From contig CADCXA010000021.1 in the NCBI GenBank assembly GCA_902806565.1, positions 434,001 through 498,000 on the forward strand: a stretch of 64,000 nt of DNA, given 5' to 3'. Of this stretch, positions 44,168 to 56,289 are shown piece by piece. Position 1 is the first letter of the stretch. Every line of letters starts with the position of its first letter. A program made the position numbers and the translations under genes. This DNA is from Hypoxylon rubiginosum (taxonomy: Eukaryota; Ascomycota; Sordariomycetes; Xylariales; Hypoxylaceae). The notes under the pieces were generated by a model. The model made no database searches. It was not told the origin of the DNA and worked only from the letters and a program-made list of their open reading frames with translations.

Positions 44168-45280
44168 TATCTACTGTTAGTAGTAACAATATACGCAAGA
44201 CTAAATGAATAGCACCTAATATGTGAAGTCAGCTTGGAGAAGTCCATCTTTCAAAGCCCAACCATACTTACTTGACTCTGTAGGACCGCGTATCCAACTT
44301 GTTTGAATTAGCAAGCAGGTCTGGCCCCCCTTTAGAAAAGGGGTAACACAAGAGGTTAGATCTATACAAGCAGCTGTTGCTTTAGCTGTCAGTAACACAA
44401 CCCTAAATCATGTTGCCTGCATGCTCAAAGTTAAGAGCAATCAGGTACAATTCCCCGGCCCTAGTAAAGGGGCGATGCTAACCACAAGTTGGATTGGCAA
44501 AACTCGAATACTCTAACTCTACGATCTTCACATGGGGAGAAGGTAGTGGAATGGTAACTGAGAGCTTCGTAGGCCATGTACAAGAAGGTATAAGTCTCGT
44601 CACGAGTGACAGCAGCATTGGTAGGATAGTTTTGGAGGCCTGTTAAGCATTCAGGTAAGACGTTACACTTAATATGCTTATGATATGCTCAGTCCTTGGC
44701 TTCGAGGTATCACTTAGCAAGTGCCCAGGTAGATTTCAGAAGACTAGATATTGTCTAGGAGGTTGAAATTAGCTCGTTGCTTGTCACTACGTCGCTCCTG
44801 GTGGATTCAAAGTATCGGACTCAACCCCTTCGCTAGCAATGCTCCCTGGGTGTGCTTCTTCAGAACTTGAGTGTTGAATGTTTTCAAGTACCCAATCGAG
44901 GGCCCATACAAACCATCTTAAAAATTATATTAGACTGACCATTATGCTTTTGTCCCTGGGTATTATATAAAAGGGGGAATGGTCCTATTCCAAACATTGG
45001 GATAGATACGCTTACCTACATACATCGGTATATCTATTGTGCATAGCATGAGCATGGAGAATTTACCTAGGCAGACAGGTACAAATTACTCTTACTGGAT
45101 TATTCGAATTGTTGTGATTAGGACATTCAATTTTTTCGTTGCGCCGCAACGCTCGCGCGCTCTGATCCGTGCACCTTTTTTTTCTTTTCCCTTCTCCCTC
45201 TCTCTACCTACCTACAATTAGCCGGAGCTTTCTTTACTGCTCTATTGTTCAGTCTAGATTATCACTAGCTACAGCGCTGG
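44168..45280. other. intergenic region after the homeodomain gene
   Basis: About 1.1 kb without a gene. A pyrimidine-rich tract at 45170-45215 looks like a fungal transcription start region for a plus-strand transcript. Confidence 0.5.
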
Positions 45281-45318
45281 CCACAGTCTTACTGATACCA
45301 GGTTTATAACACAGAAGG

Positions 45319-45520
45319 TGAGTGCCCCTGATCCCTCTTTTCCAGGAATGCACCTCTTTTCACACATCAAATTTTGGTCTTCCCATCTTGCTGGACCTTC
45401 AGTACATCAGTACATCTATCTTGGTATCCAAAGACTGCTTACTGCTGATTGACTAACCTTTGTTGTTGTTCACTCTTCAAGACGCGACTGTTTATTCGAC
45501 TCGTTGACCTGTCCTGCTGG
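45319..45520 (+). other. possible 5'UTR introns of a plus-strand transcript
   Basis: A GTGAGT donor at about 45319 and a TTCAAG acceptor at about 45480 bracket one candidate intron. A 40-nt exon-like piece and a second donor, GTAAGT, at about 45521 follow. No convincing start codon follows, so the gene they would belong to remains unclear. Confidence 0.35.
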
Positions 45521-46594
45521 TAAGTAACTACTCTTTCCTACTTCTCATCTTCCGACTTTTACACTACCTTTGCATTGTTGCCCGCCATTGCACCTCGCTC
45601 TTCTTGCTTTATTTCTCTTTCGCTACTTCTCTGTTGGCCTCTACTTCACTCTACGGCTGCCGTCTAGCGCCCTTCCATTTTCCTTCATCAGCATTTTTTC
45701 TTCGACACCGTTTCCTTTAATATTATTGCCCGCACACAACAACAAAAGGTTTTCTTCCCACCTTACTGCCATCAAACTTTCCTTTCCATCAACATATTGA
45801 GATTTGATGATGTCTTGTAACACTTCATCACACGATCTATTCAAGTTGGTGGACCTTTACCTACCTGCCATTACATCAGACTACTGAGGTGAAAGTCTTC
45901 CCATGACATCCTCTATTACTCCTCTTCTTCAACTCTATCGGTCTACTGGACACAGCACTTCTATCCTCCTCTTAACACTGGTATGCTATTTGGAAACATT
46001 GGTATCGAAATTGTTGCATTGGATCCCTAGCACACCCCTTATCGATCACACCTCTTCCTTCAAGGTATATTCGGCGACATTTTCTTACCCCTTTTCCTGC
46101 CTCTCATATATTCTTGTCCCTACCCATTCACGCACAACGCCAACATCTAGCGATTCCGTTCTCCCTTCATTTACTTTTACTCTTCGAATGAGTCTACTTC
46201 CTCTCATTGATACTAATATATATCATCTTTTAGTATCCGAAACATGTCATCTCCAAGGGTCATCCACCCTAGTTATCTCCAATGAGCACGCTATCTGTCT
46301 ACACGCCATACACTTGTCTACCATTCCTTATGGGTAACCTAGAGTCGACAACACGCAATAATTTGCTCAACCCTAAACAATCAACATTAACATAACATTA
46401 TAACATTTGGCTTGACTACCTACCAGCCCCCTTTCTGGCCCTGGCTCTGCCATCACACTACCAACCACCAACCACCACCTGTTACCGGGACACCATTATA
46501 CCGCTCGTTACCGGGTATTCATCGATGCTCAGCCGGGCAGAGAGAGAACCTCTCACCACGAACACAGCGGCTATGGTGGAGGCTATTACATGCC

Positions 46595-46817
46595 TGTGTT
46601 TTCGTCCTCCCCCGCAGGCGCTCTCAATCTCGATGGCCAACTCGCAGCTGCTGCAATTCCTGCTCATTCGATGCATGCTTTTGTCTCGAACAAAGTTATC
46701 CGTACTCGAGCTTCACAACCGGCCATTCATTCCCAGGTCGGTAATGTGGATGCGCAGTCGTACTATCCGGTATCGGCTTGCACCTTTGTAGCCAAGTATG
46801 TCCCTATATATGAAACC
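46595..46817 (+). pseudogene. inverted partial copy of the RRM-protein gene
   Basis: 223 bp that match 49171-49387 in the opposite orientation at about 93 percent, with one 6-bp difference. The copy covers the middle of exon 3 and the first bases of intron 3 of the RRM gene (GTATGTCCC and on), so it arose from DNA, not mRNA. The frame is still open (AGALNLDGQLAA, HSMHAFVSNK, VGNVDAQSYY, SACTFVA) and extends upstream to about 46416. No RRM exons follow. It is either a truncated pseudogene or an exon of an unrecognised plus-strand gene. Confidence 0.75.
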
Positions 46818-46900
46818 GTGATAACACAGCCACAACGTCACACTATGAGAGGATAATCCAGCTAACATATGATAGGCCCGGACCAGGCAATCTTTATTAA

Positions 46901-47353
46901 AAGGGGTATCAAAGGGGTATCAATGATGATCAATCTAGGTACAAAAGAGGCAACCATGACTACACTGGTCAGGATGCAAAGAAGAAGAAAAAAAGACTGT
47001 CAACAATTGGCTATTCTTTCACCCACTCAACCGAAGGCTACTCGAATACGTTGGATCAGTCAGATAAGAATGCTGGTTTGAAAATATGTGCCAAAGGCAA
47101 AGGCCAAAGCCAAAGCCAAAAAGGCGATAAAGATGACGAAAGAAGGAGAACACGCCGAATTCTGAGAGCAGCACTGCCAACCAGGAGCGTCTCGAACTCT
47201 TTGGCCTCAACAACGCCATCAGATGAGTTGCCAACAACACAGGCGCGTGCAAGACAGGATTTAGTTAGGAAACCGGTGACGCAGAAGAGATATGAGCGAC
47301 ACACTCGAGAGACGACGGAGACGACCAAATTGCAACGAGCTAAGCGTCGTTGA
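46901..47353 (+). other. 150-codon open frame without ATG, tail-to-tail with the RRM gene
   Basis: Open from just after a TAA at 46898 to a TGA at 47351-47353, with no ATG start. The product is basic and Lys/Arg/Gln-rich (GKGQSQSQKGDKDDERRR). It could be a last exon reached by splicing from the 46595 copy, but I could not find a junction that keeps frame. Its stop overlaps the stop of the minus-strand RRM gene by 14 bp. Confidence 0.35.
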
Positions 47354-49797
47354 GACGCTTGGTGGTGCTGCGCGACTTCCCGGGGTTCGCCTTGGTTGGT
47401 GTATTTGCCCTTGAATCTTCGTCAAGAGGCTCCTCAACAGTAGGCATTCGCATAGCCGATGTGCCAACAGGTCTTCCCATGGTTGGTGTGACGATAGGGC
47501 CTCCCATAGCTGATGCGACGAGAGGCATTCCCATAGCTGATGTGCCCATGCCGGCGGCCATAGGCGAGTAATACTGCTGGTTGAACGCTCCCATCGAAAA
47601 GTTGGGATCCTGCAGATATGGCGTCATCCAGTATGGTGATCCGTACGGAGATGCATAGTACGGCATCCCAGTCGTTCCCTGCGGTGTCATGGGCGAGGGA
47701 AACAATCCACTGCCCGGATGGGTATTGTGGAAAGGTGTGACGAGTTGACCCGGAAAGCCATGATTGCCGTACGGGAGAAAAGGATGGTGATGGCTCTGAG
47801 GTAGGACAGATGCCGGGGCAGAAGCGATACCGCTGGCCTTGGAAACTGACGAAAGGACCTTGGCAGTGTCCACAGCATGGGGTGTCACAGGTTGTTCCGT
47901 TGATGCAAGTGCTGCTGGTACGGACTCGACTTTTCCGGGCCAGTTTGCTTTCTCGTCTGTCGAGATATGTAGGTGACTGATAGTCTTCTTGATTTGACGG
48001 CTCGGCGTTCCTATGTTCTCTGGAAAGACCGGAACGCTGCGGATCCTCTGGATACTCCGAGGTTCCTTGCTGGTCTTGCGCTCTACACGCAACTGCGATC
48101 CTTCAAGCTTGTATCCGGTCTATGAGGTAAGAAGTTGGTTAGCTGAAATGCTCAAACAAGGTGCAATGCTAATCTGGTTGCGAAGTACATACTAAGCGCT
48201 TGACAGCCTCATCCGCCGTATCGGGAGTAACGAACTCTACGAAGCCGAACGCAGTTGGTTGAATACGACCTAGGAAACAAGACCAGTCAGCTTTGTTGCG
48301 CGCCCATTCCTCTCCATCGGATATCACAAACCACGAATAGCATCCTTTCGCACGACGCGAACTTTCTCTACGACGCCAACAGTGCTAGCGATCTCCGTAA
48401 GACGCTCGTCTAAGTTGTCTACATCCGTCGGAAGGTTTCCGACGTAGATTGAACGGCGGTCGACCTCGTATCGTTGAAGCCATGCTTCGTCGGGATCGAC
48501 TTTGGCCTTGGTGCCCTTCTTTAGGTCGTAAGGCACGACACGATACTGGGGATCGTGTCGGAATGCCTGTGGCATTGTTAGTGGCTCGCACACCGATACA
48601 TGGCTCAACGGATAAGGTGCTTACAGCGATAACGTCTCGGCTCGGGTCAAAAGTATTAAACTCTACCAGAACGCCCCCTTTGGCGCCCATTGCGTCCTGG
48701 ATCTGGGGGTGCAGTGATTCGCACTTAGCTACGGGGCCGAAGGGTGTCATGAGGGCATGGCCCTCGCTAGTGCTAACTTCGATGGAGCGGACGCTATATA
48801 CGACAAAGGCTTCTATATTTGAGTTAGCATACGTGGATCTACAGGAGAGACATTACTTGCTGTTCGCCTTGAGCTTCTCAATACGACAGGGGCGGCCATC
48901 GATCAAAGTGCCCTTTCCCTTGGCCAAAGCCTCGTTGGCGTCCTCGTCTCTCTACTCTATGATCAGTCATATTCAACGCCAACTCTAGCCAAGTGGTACT
49001 TACTGTGAACTGGCAAAACGCATATGGCATATTGCGCTGGTCTCGTCGGATCTTGACAAAGACCACACCGTATATGCTGAAGGCTTTCGTCACTTCTGCC
49101 TCCAGTCGAGCATCTCGAGTTTGCTCGGGTAAGCTAATCGTTAAGTTAGATCTTGGACCAGAAGCCGAGAGGTTTCATATATAGGGACATACTTGGCTAC
49201 AAAGGTGCAAGCCGACGAGGAATAGTACGATTGCGCATCCACATTACCGACCTGGGAACGAATGGCCGGCTGTGAAGCTCGGGTACGAAGGACATTGTTC
49301 GAGACAAAAGCATGCATCGAATGAGCGGGAATCGCAGCGAGTTGGCCATCGAGATTGAGAGCGCCAGCGGGGGAGGACGAAAACACATCGTCAGATACAC
49401 CGCGAAATTGCTGTCCATATACGGGCGAAGATCTACGCAACTGCTGGCCGAAAGTCGCGTGGCCTGTCTCACGACTGTTCAGATTCGGTTAGAAAGACAT
49501 CACGGACCAGCACGCTATCATCGGATCCTTCGCAGCACTTACGTAGGGGTACCTGTAAGAGACAGTTGATCAAAGGCCTTACTAATATCGTCACGACCCG
49601 AGTTAAGACGAACACCACCACCTGTAGCAAGGATATTAGCATATGAGCTCTTATTCTCAGGTCGAGCGAGCGAGTTAACAGGTTACAGAAAAAGAAAGAA
49701 AAAACTGACCTTGCTCCGACTTGCCAGCGGGCGACTGGGCGGGAGCTGCAGTCGGTTGGGCGAACACAACCGACTGTTTTTTCTTCATAGCCGACAT
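47340..49797 (-). CDS. three-RRM RNA-binding protein
   Basis: Nine exons (49797-49710, 49621-49543, 49474-49193, 49133-49004, 48951-48861, 48812-48625, 48566-48332, 48269-48193, 48119-47340) give 649 residues in one frame. RRM1 begins near residue 148 at SACTFVANLPEQTRD and has VVFVKIRRDQRNMPYAFCQF as its RNP1 region. RRM2 starts at KAFVVYSVRSIEV and includes GGVLVEFNTFDPSRDVIAAF. RRM3 begins SIYVGNLPTDVDNLDERL and ends AFGFVEFVTPDTADEAVKRL. The N-terminal 145 residues are Ser/Gln-rich. The C-terminal 240 are Pro/Gly/Met/Tyr-rich low complexity. It probably binds mRNA. No named orthologue is recognised. The fifth intron uses a GC donor (GCAAGT). Part of exon 3 is copied in inverted form 2.4 kb away. 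Confidence 0.87.
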
Positions 49798-50750
49798 AGT
49801 GAAGACAAGAAGCCGAGTAATGGAAATGCTGTGTTGATCTGCAACCGATTAGCATTAAAACCGAGGCCGAGACGAAGCAAGCGCTCATTCGGGCAACGGA
49901 ATATATTCTTGCGCTGTGTGGTCTACGAGGCAAAGTGACGACTCAAGAATACCGGCAATTCACAAAAAGGAAGTCAAAGTATAACAAGAGGGATGCAGTT
50001 GGTACTGTGATGCTGCTGCTGCTGCAGATGACTCGGAGACGTGGGTGATGTGAACACGAAGAAAGCTTGTCGACAGACGCAACACAACGGGAAAAGGGCG
50101 AGGCAACAGAGAGAAGGGAAACAAGAGAAAGGCGACGAAGCACATACGCGTTAAGGAACGGGTGGTTGTCGCGTACACTCACGAGGCACGGCTTAGGTTG
50201 CGATGCTGCTAAGCTTCCGAGTCACGAGAGGGCAAGTGCTAGATGAAGAGCACCAAGGGGATTCGCGGTTCGAGACAGAACAAGAAAGGAAAGATGCAGC
50301 ATAAACAGTGCGACACGAGATGGTTGGAAAGAGAAGAGAAGAGAAGGATGAGAAATGGGAAAAGGAGAGAAGACAAGAGGAATGAACTTACTTTGGAAGC
50401 GGATATGGTGGAGTGAGTCTGGTCTGGTTGTTTGGTGACTGGTGGAGGAGGGTTAGTAGGGTGTGACGGTTGGGAATGGGAGACGACGAAGGGAAGAGAC
50501 TGACGGAAGAGAGTCGTGCAAAAAAAAAAAAAGGGTGAAGAGCTGATGGACGACGAAGAGTATGAAGGGTTGATGATGGATGAAGAGTATGAAGGATAGG
50601 TGGACTTACTTGGATGCAGAGATTGTGCCGATGATGATGTATGTGTGCAGAGTTGGGCAGAACGGTGTTGCGTGTGTGTTGTCGGAAACAATAAAAGGTG
50701 TTCAAGTTACGAACGCGTGTTCTACCTGGTACGCTTTTGTAGAACTAGGG
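49798..50750 (-). other. long 5' leader of the RRM gene with introns
   Basis: The minus strand is pyrimidine-rich for almost 1 kb before the start codon. One good intron is visible at 50182-49839 (GTGAGT donor, TGCTAAT branch, TTGCAG acceptor, 344 nt). Further GTAAGT donors occur near 50390 and 50610. The frames of up to 150 codons here are low-complexity Ser/Pro peptides and probably not genes. Confidence 0.5.
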
Positions 50751-52676
50751 CTATGCTCAAGTTGACGAAATCAGTATATTAGATCACTGATTTGGTGATT
50801 CGGAACGTCGTTGCTACCGGTATGGATATACGTACAGGTTGTTGTTTGATTTTTAAATTTCGTAATTTTTCAACGCATGTCCAGAATACGTCGTGTAGGT
50901 CTATAATTTCGCGGGCGAACAATGTATTCTGTACGGGAACTACTGATTAGAGAGTCGGTTAACCCGGTGCTACACGGAGGCGGTTGTGATGTCGAGTTGG
51001 GAAGGCACGCGGTTCCCCTACGGAATTTGGGTAAGTATTACGTGTAGTAGCCGGCAACGGGCAACCGGTGACTAACCTAAGATTTAGCTACGGCGGATGG
51101 ATGTTACGGAACGTTAGGAAAGGGGGCAGGCGTGATAGTTACTACAGGTAGGTATCCACCCTCGGACCCTCTATCGGGAGGGACAACGCACTGTTTAGCT
51201 TTATTATTGCCGTAAGGGGTAGCGACCTGATTACTCGAGTACAAGCAACTTTGAAGGGGAATCCATGCCTTATATTATATACCTAGCTACCTACGTACAT
51301 GTAGCTACGTATATTAGGAAATCATACCTATACCCAGTGCGAGGTGCTTGTCAAGAAAACGCAAAGGTACCTAGGTATATACATGTATCCTACTTCGGAG
51401 GTATATAGGTATCTTTTCTCGTTCGTAGCTAGGATCAATGATACACCCTCTATCGGGAACCTTAGCCCAGTGAAGGATGTGAGCTTTCGGTGATCGTAGT
51501 TGATCAAGTGTGGCAGCAAGCACAGTTGAGCCGAAAACGGCATGGCCTGGAATAGAACGCCCATCGTGTATCTTGCTTTTGATGCTTCAATGCCTAGGTG
51601 CCTAGGTATATTACCAGAGGGGCAATTATAGTAAGAGTTCTCCCAGGCTACTTTTGTGTTCATCACCGTAGCAAATGGAGCATATTCTATTTTCGATATT
51701 ATTTCTCTAGTTGTGGTGATAGAATATCGAGGGAGAGTGTAGGGGAATCAGGATCTACTCAACTTCAGGTACCTTGTAATAATGGCAACTAGAAATAAAT
51801 ACGATATCTACAAGGGGGTTTATAGAATATATATCCTGTTATCACGATAGAAAGTTCATGGCGTTGGCTACTTCATACCTACCTAGGAGGTAGACAGCAA
51901 TAACTGATTCCATACTGACCGACTCGCTTCACCTCAGTCAACACCGAGCTACTTTGTAAGCAGGGAGTACACCACTTCCTATTTTGATTCCATGGCCCTG
52001 GGTACATCGTAGTCTAAGGTTAGATGGCAGAAGTCCTTGCTTAGGACGAGCTGGAGGTTTAGGCAGCATTAGTCTTGTGTTATCAATGGCATAGACTTCA
52101 AAATAAAAACAGATGCTGGGCGACGTAATATATTTTATAGCTCTCGTTTGTGAAGAATCGAACATATTTAATGTTACTACTGGCTCCCTACCGCAGTAAC
52201 GTGGTGATTCAATGACGAGAAACTTATTACTCTACAGAGGTAGTTTGTAGTATGCGTTTGCCAAGCCCGTATGGTTGGCTAATTCGTCATCTTGAAACGT
52301 TTATAAATGTCTTCAAAGGCCCAGAATGCACCCCAAGAGTGTACCCAGCCGGCCTCTCTTAATGGGTGAAGGGTTGGGTAGTTGTCGAACGCCAGGTAAA
52401 TCTTGGTCGGGGATGGGTATATCGCTAGTCAGTACGTATGTTTTCCTTATATTAAGATTACATGTCTATGATATCCATAATATCTTGATGCGGTGGTAAG
52501 TACTTAGTGTCCACATGATATAACTCGATATTAGATATGTACATGAAAATTGATCTGAAAACTAGCATAACTTGATCGTATGATAATTAGTTATTGAGGC
52601 GAGAGAACTTATTTTGTCAAAAACAAAATGGAAGAAAGGAACGATTAGCAATGCAATGGCCTTTCGCTAGGTGTGA
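50751..52676. other. gene-poor region
   Basis: About 1.9 kb, AT-rich, with dense copies of CCTAGG/ACCTAC words between 51280 and 51900 (TACCTAGGTATAT, GCCTAGGTGCCTAGGTAT, ACCTACCTAGGAGG). No gene supported. Confidence 0.5.
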
Positions 52677-52970
52677 CATAAGTATAGGACACCAAGGTTA
52701 TACCCAAGTGCTTCGAATAGTTCTAATTGCGGCGACGACGCCATCAAAGAAGTTAAGGACGTCATTTGGACAGATGTCGAATTTGAACCTAAATTAACGG
52801 CACAGGGCAATCCAGCTCCTAAATTAAATCCGGCTGAAGATAAAGATGTTTCTACTGAGGAAAATAATGAAGAGGCTAACGGAACTGCCGAACGAGGAGC
52901 CTCTATTAATACTTGGGCGATTGTGAAGGGGTATTTATTGTTTAACGAGCAAAGCGTATCGATCCTTTGA
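52677..52970 (+). other. orphan ATG-less coding-like frame
   Basis: A 97-residue frame bounded by TGA at both ends, with no ATG. The peptide is compositionally protein-like (DDAIKEVKDVIWTDVEFEPK, then an Asn/Glu-rich stretch, then INTWAIVKGYLL). Codon use is A/T-ending, unlike nearby genes. It may be a remnant of a gene or a mobile element, or chance. Confidence 0.3.
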
Positions 52971-53769
52971 TTTTGTAAATTAATTATTCGTTTGATACGG
53001 TGGTATTATTTGAGAACTCGAACACCTTAAAGTACCAGACCACGTTCTTAAGGCGGGTAATTCTTAGAGACAATGAAGGAAGAAAATACACAAAATCCAT
53101 ACAAGTATTCAGTATTAGGTTAATGCGAGTTATTCTTAGTTAGTATGTTCGTCATCGGCACATTATTATTAGAATGGCAGTGCTTATGTTGTGTTGGTCT
53201 ATAGGCGGCGTTCCCTATACACGGCGGCTAATTCCATACGTCTTTGAACGATTCCGGGAAATTGACACATGGTTTTCTATTTAAGCGTGCGGACTGGGCG
53301 TTCATTTATTAATACCCCCGCAATCTCTTCTTAACCTGAGATGGGCTGCATTTATACCACGTTTTGACGCAGGGGATATCTGCCATCTGGTGAGATCTGC
53401 CGATGAATTGAGGCTTGCGGGCTCGACTGAACTCAATATAACATTCGCACCTCATAGGTTGTTGGCATAGAGCCAATCCCTCAGGCCGTGGTCTGGGGCT
53501 GGATATTCACCCTTTGTTTCCTTTACGGGCCCAAGGAACTTGCCAGGTTTCAGCCTACCTATTCGTATTCGATGGCGTTGTCTATCGACATGCTGATGTA
53601 TATTACTTTGCACGTCACCCGTATAGTACTTTTTATATAATCTGTCTGATTAAGTAACCACCCGAGACTCGTCTGTTATAACGTAGAACGCTTAAATAGT
53701 ATCCGTTGCCAGTTTGCGTATAGTACATGCCTCGCACCTGGATACATAGGTAGTCTAACTCGAATTTGT
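52971..53769. other. promoter region of the GMC oxidoreductase gene
   Basis: About 800 bp, AT-rich. No gene or clear regulatory site seen. Confidence 0.5.
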
Positions 53770-56289
53770 ATGATGGCTTCCATTACCACATTTGGAATTC
53801 TGGTGGCTTTGCTGCTCGCTATAGCAGAGCCTTTTGGCCAGGCGCGCCATGGACAGTCTGAACTTCAGTTGAGATTCCTAAATGGATCGTCGCAGGTGGA
53901 GGCAGCATACGACTACGTGATCATTGGTGCTGGGACTGCTGGCTTGACTATAGCAGACCACCTAACAGCAGACGGAAAATGTGAGTCCCTATCGAAGCTA
54001 GCACACGAATTACATATACTCACGACTTGGAATTAGCTACCGTTCTCGTCATAGAGAATGGTAAAGTAGGTAAGATAGCACCTAAATACGAAAATAAGGG
54101 TAGACGAAGTGGCTGATAATTTACTTGAAGTCGATTCCCCGAGAATCGATCAAGTCTACTCTGGAATGGCAGCTATGGGTCCAACATGGTCATATCAGAT
54201 CAACTCTGTCCCCCAAGTGAATCTTCGCAACCGGACTACTGCTGTCTTAGCAGGCAACTTAGTTGGTGGTAGTTCGGCTATCAACGCAATGATGACCGTC
54301 CGAGGAACCTCAGAGGATTATGATCGATGGGGTAATTTCTTTAGCAATACCTCAACCTGGTCTTGGGATGGCCTGTTACCGTATCTGAGGAAGGTTCGAT
54401 TTGCCACATTTCCTTAAATCAAGCTTTATTATTATTTTTCTGTTTTCTTGCTAACAGATCAAGGCCCTGACCTTTGTACCTCCCGAGTCAACCGTGACAC
54501 AATCAGTAAATATTACCTATGATACCTCGTTCTGGGGCAATAGCTCCAGTGTTTATGCAGGATGGCCATCCTTCCAATGGCCAGGCTTGAGTGAGCAATT
54601 CACATCTATATTAATCTCCTTCGTGAAATTTCATACTGATATTGAGGGTAAGCCACGCAAATCGAGGCTTTCCAAGACATACCTGGGGTTGAGTTTCCTG
54701 TTGATAGCGGTGCTGGAAAAGCAGGCGTCTACTGGTTTCCAACTTTCATGGACCCTAAAATAGTTCAAAGGTCATACGCCAGAACCGGGCATTTCGATAA
54801 GATTAATAGAACGAACCACGATGTCATTACCGAATCACATGTGACCAAGATCATCCTCGAAGATGGGACGGCTACGGGAGTCGTTTTCCGACAAGGCAAA
54901 GGAAATACCACCACCTACACGACAGTCAAGGCCAGCCGCGAAGTAATCCTGTCTGCTGGCGCAATTCATTCTCCGCAGATACTACAGCTTAGCGGTATTG
55001 GCCCTCGAAAGCTTCTTCAGTCCGCGGGAATAGATACCACAGTTGACCTACCTGGTGTTGGCCAAAATTTTCAGGATCATCCAATGATGTTTATGAGCAT
55101 CGTGCGTGAGTAGCAAACCCCCTAAAGCCGATGCTGAGCAGCGGAGTAGAGAAGACTAAACCAAATCCTCCAGTCTCTAACTTCACGACTCACCCAAGTC
55201 CCTCCGATATGTTTGGGAACCAAAACTTCACCGATTGGGCACAGACGTTGTGGAGAGCCAATAAGACAGGTTAGTATGAAACCTCCCCCAGTGAGCTAAG
55301 CTCCACGATGCTTGAACTGATCCATCGCACACTCCAGGTCCATATTCTATGGGCATAGGAAATGCCGCCGCGTGGTTAGGCATGCCAGTTATCGCGCCTG
55401 AGACGTTCGAAAGTATAGCTTCGAAGTTAGAGAATCAAGATCATGCGGCCCAGTTACCACCGTACACCGACCCAACAGTCATTGCGGGTGAGTTCTTCAG
55501 ATACACCCAAAAAGAAAGGAGTTGTGTGTGTAACACCACCAATACAGGATACAGTGCACAAATGAAAGAAATGGCACGGTCGATCCGCTCTTCGAACACG
55601 GCATTCTAGTAAGTTGCCCTCTATTTCGTCTTCATCACTGGGCGTATCGTAATTATTTGGTCACGCTACGGCTATCAAGTTCACAAGTTAGGGCCTCGCA
55701 CAAGAGAGTAACAATTGCTAACTACGGATGGCGCGATAGTAACCACGTCCTATCCGGCGCCGGATCTTCAGGTTCATTGATAGACCTGCACCCACTGAGT
55801 CGCGGTACGGTAAATATTAACACGACAGACCCCTTCAACACGGAGCCGATCGTCGACTATCGAGCGCTAACCAACCCCGTGGACCTGGATATCCTGATCG
55901 AATTCCTTCGGTTCACCAAGCGGTACTTCTTCGAGACGCGCCTGAAGGAGCTCTCCCCACGCCAAGTGCAGCCACCTGACTACGTCGAAGATCCGGAAGA
56001 CTTGGCTGGCTTCTTGCGGTCGAATCTGAGCCCCTCCGAGTTCCACCCTTCGGGAACTTGCGCCATGATGCCGAAGGAGCTTGGTGGCGTGGTCGACGAG
56101 AGCTTGAAAGTCTACGGTGTAAAGAATCTGAGGGTCGTAGATGCTAGCATCATGCCTACCCTTCCTGGAGCAAACACGTGTCAGAGTGTTTACGCTATTG
56201 CCGAGAAGGTGAGTGATATTTGGCAGATTTCGAGATAGACCTAAACTAATAGCATCTAGGCTGTCGACCTTATCAAGGCTGACATGTGA
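53770..56289 (+). CDS. secreted GMC (glucose-methanol-choline) oxidoreductase
   Basis: Ten exons: 53770-53980, 54037-54060, 54104-54393, 54458-54590, 54653-55105, 55174-55269, 55338-55487, 55548-55608, 55740-56208 (or from 55680), 56260-56289. The product is 638 residues, or 658 with the earlier exon 9 start. A signal peptide (ITTFGILVALLLAIAEP) is followed by the FAD dinucleotide fold YDYVIIGAGTAGLTIADHL. The next motifs are NLVGGSSAINAMMTVRGTSE, the GMC signature GAIHSPQILQLSGIGP and GVGQNFQDHP. FHPSGTCAMM holds the catalytic His, and PTLPGANTCQSVYAIAEK closes the fold. Members oxidise alcohols or sugars with O2 or quinones; the substrate here is unknown. Intron 2 is only 43 nt under this model. 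No frameshift or internal stop appears after splicing, so the gene looks intact. Confidence 0.85.

Noticed and set aside
45903..46337. 144-codon plus-strand frame
   Set aside because: Ser/Thr/Leu/Pro-rich from CT-rich DNA. I could not splice it to the inverted RRM-gene copy in frame.
50239..50705. Minus-strand frames of 150 and 105 codons
   Set aside because: Low-complexity Ser/Pro/His peptides from the long RRM-gene leader, which contains candidate introns.
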